Below, in pieces: positions 58,329 to 64,000 of a stretch of DNA of 64,000 nucleotides (the first letter of the stretch is position 1; each line of letters starts with the position of its first letter). The position numbers were made by a program, and so were the translations under genes. Under the pieces are notes generated by a model. That model saw only the letters and a program-made list of their open reading frames with translations, had not been told where the DNA came from and ran no database searches. Source of the stretch: Flavobacterium cutihirudinis (lineage in GTDB: Bacteria; Bacteroidota; Bacteroidia; Flavobacteriales; Flavobacteriaceae); the NCBI RefSeq assembly GCF_003385895.1, contig NZ_QRDQ01000008.1, positions 678,354 to 742,353 of the forward strand, written 5' to 3'.

Positions 58329-61250
58329 TTATTCTTTTATAATTTTCTTAGCTGAAGCCGCATCCTGATGGATAAGGTATACATAGTAAACACCTCGAGG
58401 CAAGCCAGATAAATTGATTGTATTATTTGTATTAGTTGATTCTAAAGGAAATGATTTTACAAGCTGTCCGAGTGTATTATAAACATTTGCTTTGTCTAAA
58501 GAAACATTGCTAATGGTTAATTCTCCTTTTGTTGGATTTGGATAAATTGAAGCTTTATTTAAGACATTGTCATCAAGACCTAATTGTTTACAGGTTGAAG
58601 AATAAGTTGCTGTTGCATCTTTGATATTTGTCCAATGTGAATTAGAATAATCAGCATTGTCAACTGTAATACAAGTAAGTTTTGAGTTGTTTAAGAAACT
58701 TGTATCTATGCCAGATGCACTTTTTTTACTCGCTGGATTCGGTAATATGAAATTTTCATTATTCCCGTTTTGTAGATTTAGTGATGTTAATTGGTTATGC
58801 GCAACATTAACGATTTTAATATTTTTATTCTTAGAAAGATCTAATGTTGTGAGTTGATTTGATCCGGCATTTAATGTTTCTAGCGCAAGGTTGCTGCTTA
58901 GATCCAAAGTTGTCAATTGATTATTGCTGCAGTCCAAATAGATTAATGAGGTGAAATTTTCGATACCAGATAAATCTGTAATATTTCTATTAGAAAGATC
59001 TAAAGAAGTAACTGAGATTGCATCTGCCATCGTAATTTTTCCGTTAAGACCATCTTTATCAATTCCTAAATCAATTAATTTTTGTTCGAAATTACTATCC
59101 GGAATTAGAGTAAACAATTCTGAGCAATCTAAACTATAATTCGCAGTAGAGTCTTTTTTGTCAACCCAATTTTGATTGGAGTAGTTTACATCGTCTACTT
59201 TAATACAGGTTAATGCGGGATTATTTGATAAATCCAGCCAATCAATTGAGAAGTTTGTATTGTTTCCGTTTTTTAAATTTAAAGTTTGTAATAATGGGTT
59301 ATTTGAACAATTCAAAATAGTTAAACGACTATTTTTACTAGTGTCTAACGATTCTAATTCAGTATATGCGCAAAATAATTGAGTTAGATTTTTTTGATTT
59401 GATATGTTTATTTCTTTTGTTGGATTAGCAGTAAAATCTAGTAAATCCAAAGCAGTATTTTCCGTTACATCTAATGTTGCTAATTTGTTGTTTGCAGCAG
59501 TTAAAGCAACTAAATTTGTGTTTTTGCCGAGTGATAAATTAGTTAATTGGTTATTACTGCAATCTAAAATTTGTAACTTATTGTTATTACTCAAATCTAA
59601 AGATGTGAGGGAATTATAGAAACATGTTAAGAATTCTAATTCTGAACATTGACTAATGTTTAAAATCTTTAATTGACCTGATGTACAAATTAATCTTTTT
59701 AAAGCTATATTTTTATTTAAGTCTAAAGTTGTAAAATTATTACCACCGCAACTTAGTTCTGTTAAAGCTATATTTTTTTCTAAGTCTAAAGTTGTCAATT
59801 TATTGCTACCACAACTTAGATCTGTTAAAGTTGTATTCTTACTTACATCTAAAGTTGTTAGGTTATTTTCATCGCATTTTAAATGCGTTAAAGAGGTAAA
59901 ATTTTCAATTCCGGTTAAATCCGAAATTGAACTTCTAACAACATTTAAATCAGTAACATCAGTAATGTGTTTAGTAAAAACTTTTCCATCTGCAACACCA
60001 GAATCAATGCTCAAAGAGATTAGTTTATTCTCAAAATTTGCATCGGGTATTTGCGTAAACAGAGAAGAACAGTTTACATTGAACGTCGCTGTAGCATCTT
60101 TTACATTCATCCAGTTTGCATTAGAATAAGTATCATCATCAACTTCAATGCAATACAAATTGGGGTTATTTCTAAAATCTGAAAAGGTTAAATCTAAAAT
60201 AGCATTATTGCCGTTTTTTAAGTTTAAAGTTTGCAGTTGATTATTTTGGCAAGCCAATTCGGTTATTTTTGGGTTTTTTGAAATATCAAGAGAAATCAAT
60301 TTGTTATTTAAACAATCCAGTAAATTCAATTCGGGATTAGAAGATACATCTAAAACAGATAATTTATTGCCATGACACATTAATTGCTCTAGTAAAATAT
60401 TCTGCGAAACATCCAGAGCTTCAATATCATTGTAGTGACAAATTATAGAGGTCAAAAGTGTATTTTTTGAGACATTAAGACTCGTCAAATCATTATTGTC
60501 ACAGGTTAATTCTGTTAAAGCAATATTACTATCAATATTTAAGCTCGTTAATTTAGTAAAACTAACGGTTAAACTTTTTAATTGTTTATTTTGAGATACA
60601 TCTATACTTCCCAACTGATTTGACCCTGCGTTCAAATTAATCAGATTGGTGTTTTTTGAAAGATTTAAAGTTGTGAATGTATTTTTTCGGCAGTTAAGTG
60701 TTTGTAATAAAACGTTAGAACTAATATCTAAATTAGAGATATTGTTAAATGCAATATTTAAATCTAACAATTGAGTGTTTTGAGATAAGTCTAAAGTCGC
60801 TATTTGATTATTAGATGCATTTAAAGTAGTTAGATTAGTATTATTTGAAATGTTTAAACTACCTATTGTGTTTCCTGAACAAACAAGGGTTTCTAATAAA
60901 GTGTTAGCGTTAATATCTAAGCTAGTCAACTTATTTCGCTCAACATTTAAAATTTTTAGTTTTGAATTTTTAGATAGATTTATACTGGTTAATTGATTGC
61001 TAGCTACAGATAAGTTGGTTAAAGATGTAAATCCTTCTATCCCAGTTAAATCTGATATAGTAGAACCGGAAAGGTGTAGTTTGGTTACAGAACTAATATC
61101 TGATGTTAAGACTTTTCCGTCAGGTGTTCCCGCGTCTAGTCCTTTAGCAATTAAAGTCTTTTCAAAATTGATATCTGGAATTAACGTGTATTGCTGGGCA
61201 TAAATTGAAAAATTTGCTAATAAAAGCAATAAGAGTAGTTTTATTCTCAT
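58329..61250 (-). CDS. LRR-rich T9SS cargo protein
   Basis: A 973-residue exported protein (signal peptide to FSIYAQ, ~19). Three leucine-rich-repeat blocks open with YTLIPDINFEKTLIAKGLD (~22), FTQIPDANFENKLISLSID (~398) and FTLIPDSNFEQKLIDLGID (~705). Each contains many ~21-residue units of the form L-T-x-L-D-L-S-x-N-T-x-L-x-x-L-x-C-x-x-N. Each block ends with N-L-K-N-G-N-N...C-I-x-V-D-D-x-x-Y-S-N-x-N-W. The C-terminal ~75 residues are a type A T9SS sorting domain nearly identical to that of the 1575-residue protein. Likely cell-surface adhesion or ligand binding; no enzyme domain is seen. Confidence 0.9.
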   Translation of the reverse strand: MRIKLLLLLLLANFSIYAQQYTLIPDINFEKTLIAKGLDAGTPDGKVLTSDISSVTKLHLSGSTISDLTGIEGFTSLTNLSVASNQLTSINLSKNSKLKILNVERNKLTSLDINANTLLETLVCSGNTIGSLNISNNTNLTTLNASNNQIATLDLSQNTQLLDLNIAFNNISNLDISSNVLLQTLNCRKNTFTTLNLSKNTNLINLNAGSNQLGSIDVSQNKQLKSLTVSFTKLTSLNIDSNIALTELTCDNNDLTSLNVSKNTLLTSIICHYNDIEALDVSQNILLEQLMCHGNKLSVLDVSSNPELNLLDCLNNKLISLDISKNPKITELACQNNQLQTLNLKNGNNAILDLTFSDFRNNPNLYCIEVDDDTYSNANWMNVKDATATFNVNCSSLFTQIPDANFENKLISLSIDSGVADGKVFTKHITDVTDLNVVRSSISDLTGIENFTSLTHLKCDENNLTTLDVSKNTTLTDLSCGSNKLTTLDLEKNIALTELSCGGNNFTTLDLNKNIALKRLICTSGQLKILNISQCSELEFLTCFYNSLTSLDLSNNNKLQILDCSNNQLTNLSLGKNTNLVALTAANNKLATLDVTENTALDLLDFTANPTKEINISNQKNLTQLFCAYTELESLDTSKNSRLTILNCSNNPLLQTLNLKNGNNTNFSIDWLDLSNNPALTCIKVDDVNYSNQNWVDKKDSTANYSLDCSELFTLIPDSNFEQKLIDLGIDKDGLNGKITMADAISVTSLDLSNRNITDLSGIENFTSLIYLDCSNNQLTTLDLSSNLALETLNAGSNQLTTLDLSKNKNIKIVNVAHNQLTSLNLQNGNNENFILPNPASKKSASGIDTSFLNNSKLTCITVDNADYSNSHWTNIKDATATYSSTCKQLGLDDNVLNKASIYPNPTKGELTISNVSLDKANVYNTLGQLVKSFPLESTNTNNTINLSGLPRGVYYVYLIHQDAASAKKIIKE

Positions 61251-61336
61251 AGGTTTTTTTTTGGTTTTGGTTAGAGAAGTATACGATTTTAAGGTTGTTT
61301 TTTGATCAATTAAAAATGCTTTAGTTGTATAAAAAA

Positions 61337-61368
61337 AAAACCATTTCCAGCTAACTGAAAATGGTTTT
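61337..61368 (-). terminator. Terminator of the LRR-lipoprotein pair
   Basis: AAAACCATTTCCAG / CTGAAAATGGTTTT, 14 bp with one G-T pair and a 4-nt loop; leftward it is followed by a T-run (TTTTTTATAC). 30 bp past the lipoprotein stop codon. Confidence 0.8.
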
Positions 61369-61398
61369 TTGTGTATTGTGAATTAAAGGAATCAAAGC

Positions 61399-62091
61399 TT
61401 AGTTTGTTTTAAACTTCCAAACCTGGCCTACAGTTTCGCCTCCTTTATTGTCTTTTACAACTACTTTCCAGAAGTATTGTTTTCCAGCTTCTGTTGTAAC
61501 GTCAACATTTTTTTCGGACTTGTTTTCGCTTATTTTTTGTGTTGGCGGATTTGCCGTTCCAAAATAAACATCGTAGGTCAATGTATCTGCTGTATCAACA
61601 TCAGAGGCATTCCATTTTAAAGTGGTAGTGGTTGCACTCAAACTGGTGTTGATTGCCGGAGAAACTAATTCCGGAGCAAATGGTAAATGATTTACTACAG
61701 CTTCTCCTGAAGTATAAAATTTAAAAGTAGCCGAATAAGCACTCGCTAATCCCTTAGAGTCTGATGCTTTTACTCTCCAATAATAGGCTGTGTTTTTCTC
61801 CAAAGTTACATTAGTAGACAATGATGAGTTCGTAAGGGTTTGTACAATTTGAGCAAATGCATTGTCTTTAGCAACCTGAATTTCATAAGAAACTTGGTCT
61901 TTTTCCGGATCTGTTGATCCAAACCATTGAAAAACAACAGCATTGTCCAGACATAATTTATTATCTGCAGGAGAAACTAATTCAGGTACTGAAGGCGCTG
62001 TGTTTGCAGGAGCTGGTTCCGGATCGTCACCACCACTGCTGCAAGATGCAAATATTAAACCAGCGATTGATAGGTATATAAAATTCTTCAT
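61399..62091 (-). CDS. Lipoprotein with two fibronectin-III-like domains
   Basis: A 230-residue lipoprotein (LIFASC, Cys17) followed by SSGGDDPEPAP, an acidic start compatible with surface export of Bacteroidota lipoproteins. Two FnIII-like repeats: PSVPELVSPADNKLCLDNAVVFQWFGSTDPEKDQVSYEIQVA... and FAPELVSPAINTSLSATTTTLKWNASDVDTADTLTYDVYFG..., each ending in a Y(Y/F)W(R/K)V strand (NTAYYWRVKASD; GKQYFWKVVVKD). It starts 2 bp after the LRR gene stop, so the pair is coexpressed. A surface tether or partner for the LRR protein is inference. Confidence 0.82.
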   Translation of the reverse strand: MKNFIYLSIAGLIFASCSSGGDDPEPAPANTAPSVPELVSPADNKLCLDNAVVFQWFGSTDPEKDQVSYEIQVAKDNAFAQIVQTLTNSSLSTNVTLEKNTAYYWRVKASDSKGLASAYSATFKFYTSGEAVVNHLPFAPELVSPAINTSLSATTTTLKWNASDVDTADTLTYDVYFGTANPPTQKISENKSEKNVDVTTEAGKQYFWKVVVKDNKGGETVGQVWKFKTN

Positions 62092-62093
62092 TT

Positions 62094-64000
62094 TTAATTT
62101 TTTATAATTTTTAGATATTCCGGAGTTTCCAAATTAACTTTAGCTGAGTAAATTCCAGCGGCTTGATTTTCCAGATTCAACAATGCTTTTCCATTTTCAA
62201 GCGTATAATTTTTGCTTGAAATTAATTGTCCTGCAAAATTGAATAAGTCAATTTTAACTTCATTTTTCTCCGTTGGAATTTCAATTTCAAAACTTCCTGA
62301 AGTAGGATTCGGATAAGCTGCAAGAACAGTTCCTAATTCGAAAGAAGAAACCTTTTTAGAAAGTACACCTTCACAAGCTTTTGCTGTTGCAATTTCAACT
62401 AATCCAGCTGTAGCTAAATTTAAACTGAAATTGGTATCGGTTGTTTGAAATTGTTCCGTTCCATCAACAAATACAGTAAATGGAGCAGTTCCTTCTGTAA
62501 TTTCTACATTTACTTTTTTAGAAGCTACATTAGATTTTCCTGTAATTGTTGCACCTTTTGCAATCGTAACATTGAAATTTTGTTCGTAAACCATTTCAGG
62601 AATTGTAATCTTAATTTTGTAAACTCCCGGAGTTAATGCAGAAACTTTTAAAGCATTGTTTGTAAAAGTGTAAGGCGTGTCATTTATCGTTGCATTATAA
62701 GCAAACGAAGCTTTTCCAACAATACTAATTTCGCCATTATTTTCTCCTAAACAAGATTCTCCTTTGCTCTCAACAGTAAAGTTGTTTGCAGGTAAAACCA
62801 ATTCTCCAGTACATTCGGTATTATAAGTAGCGTTAGCATCTTTCTTATACAACCAATTTTTGTTAGCATATTCAACATCATCTACTACTATACAGTACAA
62901 TTTTGGATTTGATGTAAACGAGATATAGTTGTTGTTTATTAAGGTGTTTTTACCATTTTTAAGATTTACGCTCGTTAATTGATTTGAATTTACCATTAAA
63001 GAGGTTAATAGAGGATTTTGTGAAACATCTATCGTTTCAATTTTATTCTCATTTACTTCCAGTCCGGTAAGGACTTTATTTTGCGAAACGTCAAGAACCG
63101 TTAGCTGGTTTTTTTTGGCATTTAAATAAGTTAACTCTTTATTTTGTGTAACATCAATTGCTGTTAATTCATTTGAAAAAGCGGTTAAAGACCTTAAGGC
63201 AGTGTTTTTAGAAGTATTTAATGTTGCTATTTTATTTCCACTAATACTTAACTCTCTTAAAGCTAAATTAGAAGTTACATCGATATTTGTCAATTTATTG
63301 GAATCGATGTATAATCTTTCAAGTGCAGCATTTTGCGATACATCAATAGTTGTCAATTGATTCTCGCTTATAGTAAGTGATTTTAAAACTTTGTTTTTAG
63401 AAATATTTAATGTTGTTAAATTATTTTGACCACAATTTAAGCTCTCTAAATCAACATTTTGAGTCAAGTCTAAAGCAGTAACTTTGTTATCTGCCATATC
63501 AAGAAGCTTTAATTTCAAGTTTTTAGAAACATCTAATTTTGCAACAGTTCCATGATAGCAATAAAGTTTTTCTAAGTTTATAAAACCTTCTACTCCCGTT
63601 AAATCTGTAATTTTATAATCCGAGTCATTAGCGTATAATTCAGTCAGATTTGAAATGTTTGATGTAACAACTTTACCGTTTACACCATCTTTGTCAAAAC
63701 CTCTATCAATTAATAATCTTTCAAATTCAGGATCAGGAATTAAAGTGTACTGAATATTTTCAGCACAATTTTCAGAGTATTCTGCAGCGGCATCTTTTGC
63801 TTTCCAATTGTTTGCAGAGAAAGTTGCGTTATCAACTTGTATACAAAGTAAATTCGGATTTTCAGTAAAGTTATTGTTTGCTACAGATCCAAAGTTTGCA
63901 TTGTTTCCGTTTTTCAAATTTAGATTGTATAAATTATTTCCGCTACATTCAATCTCTTTAAGTGCTGTATTTTTTGATAGATCTAAAGTGGTTAATTTGT
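62094..64000 (-). CDS. LRR T9SS cargo protein, 5' part beyond the window
   Basis: The frame is open to the right edge (the last bases encode KLTTLDLSKNTALKEIECSG), so the true start is outside; the first ATG-like position inside is a TTG in a repeat and is not a start. 635 residues are visible: end of one LRR block, a second block opening YTLIPDPEFERLLIDRGFD with ~14 leucine-rich units, then a SprB/Ig-like region (VESKGESCLGENNGEISIVG) and a C-terminal T9SS sorting domain of a different sequence (AAYPNPTSGSFEIEIPTEKNEVKIDLF ... YLKIIKN). The tail differs clearly from the two LRR genes to the left, so it did not take part in their recent exchange. Confidence 0.88.
   Translation of the reverse strand, partial: KLTTLDLSKNTALKEIECSGNNLYNLNLKNGNNANFGSVANNNFTENPNLLCIQVDNATFSANNWKAKDAAAEYSENCAENIQYTLIPDPEFERLLIDRGFDKDGVNGKVVTSNISNLTELYANDSDYKITDLTGVEGFINLEKLYCYHGTVAKLDVSKNLKLKLLDMADNKVTALDLTQNVDLESLNCGQNNLTTLNISKNKVLKSLTISENQLTTIDVSQNAALERLYIDSNKLTNIDVTSNLALRELSISGNKIATLNTSKNTALRSLTAFSNELTAIDVTQNKELTYLNAKKNQLTVLDVSQNKVLTGLEVNENKIETIDVSQNPLLTSLMVNSNQLTSVNLKNGKNTLINNNYISFTSNPKLYCIVVDDVEYANKNWLYKKDANATYNTECTGELVLPANNFTVESKGESCLGENNGEISIVGKASFAYNATINDTPYTFTNNALKVSALTPGVYKIKITIPEMVYEQNFNVTIAKGATITGKSNVASKKVNVEITEGTAPFTVFVDGTEQFQTTDTNFSLNLATAGLVEIATAKACEGVLSKKVSSFELGTVLAAYPNPTSGSFEIEIPTEKNEVKIDLFNFAGQLISSKNYTLENGKALLNLENQAAGIYSAKVNLETPEYLKIIKN

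Noticed and set aside
63915..63917. TTG as a start codon for the right-edge LRR gene
   Set aside because: The frame remains open to the window edge and the upstream codons continue the LRR pattern; the gene is simply truncated by the window.

Overview
The window reads as a low-GC Bacteroidota chromosome, most likely a Flavobacterium or close relative. Evidence: type IX secretion (T9SS) tails (YPNPTKGEL...KKII), Bacteroidota-only families (IPExxxVDY, DUF2480, DUF3078, DUF5689), promoters of the TTTG-N19/20-TAnnTTTG kind, weak Shine-Dalgarno sequences, and intergenic inverted repeats typical of flavobacteria. It is ordinary chromosome: no tRNA, rRNA, CRISPR, prophage or complete insertion sequence was seen.

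Layout. 1-1.6 kb: 3' part of an AraC-type regulator and a CPBP membrane protease. 1.6-16 kb: a long leftward run comprising two outer-membrane barrels, a membrane-anchored AraC regulator, a DUF4136 lipoprotein, and an apparent operon sulfatase - HAD lipoprotein - sulfatase - outer-membrane protein - DUF1254 lipoprotein x2 - DUF2252. Two perfect palindromes with centres 50 bp apart lie upstream of that operon. 16.5-21.2 kb: core leftward block acpP-fabF-rnc-IPExxxVDY-pyk, with an intrinsic-terminator-like hairpin buried in the start of rnc. 21.3-25.1 kb: purN, rnhA, and a divergent pair (DUF6249 membrane protein / ECF sigma factor) whose promoters are identical in both core elements and spacing. 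25-30 kb: small secreted proteins, a PfkB kinase and purF.

30.2-30.7 kb holds three copies of a 70-nt RNA unit. Each has its own promoter-like sequence and terminator hairpin, with an almost invariant core; this is the most novel-looking item. 30.8-40.4 kb: sodB, pth, an MFS transporter, a TonB-dependent receptor with a DUF5689 lipoprotein, a secreted paralogue, and hflX. 40.6-51.1 kb: the iron-sulfur (SUF) locus in two leftward blocks, sufA-sufB-flavodoxin-sufC-sufD and sufS-lipoprotein-sufE-DUF59-DUF2480-DUF3078, separated by a rightward serine hydrolase and a 55-aa membrane ORF. 51.4-53.3 kb: a coiled-coil membrane protein and an MBL hydrolase. 53.4-64 kb: large leucine-rich-repeat T9SS cargo proteins (one with RCC1, SprB and LamG domains) and a fibronectin-like lipoprotein. 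The last gene runs off the right edge, and the first gene runs off the left.

Start codons were moved inward from the longest frame where a signal peptide, the family's usual N-terminus or a promoter demanded it. Functional names rest on motif reading by eye; no database search was possible.
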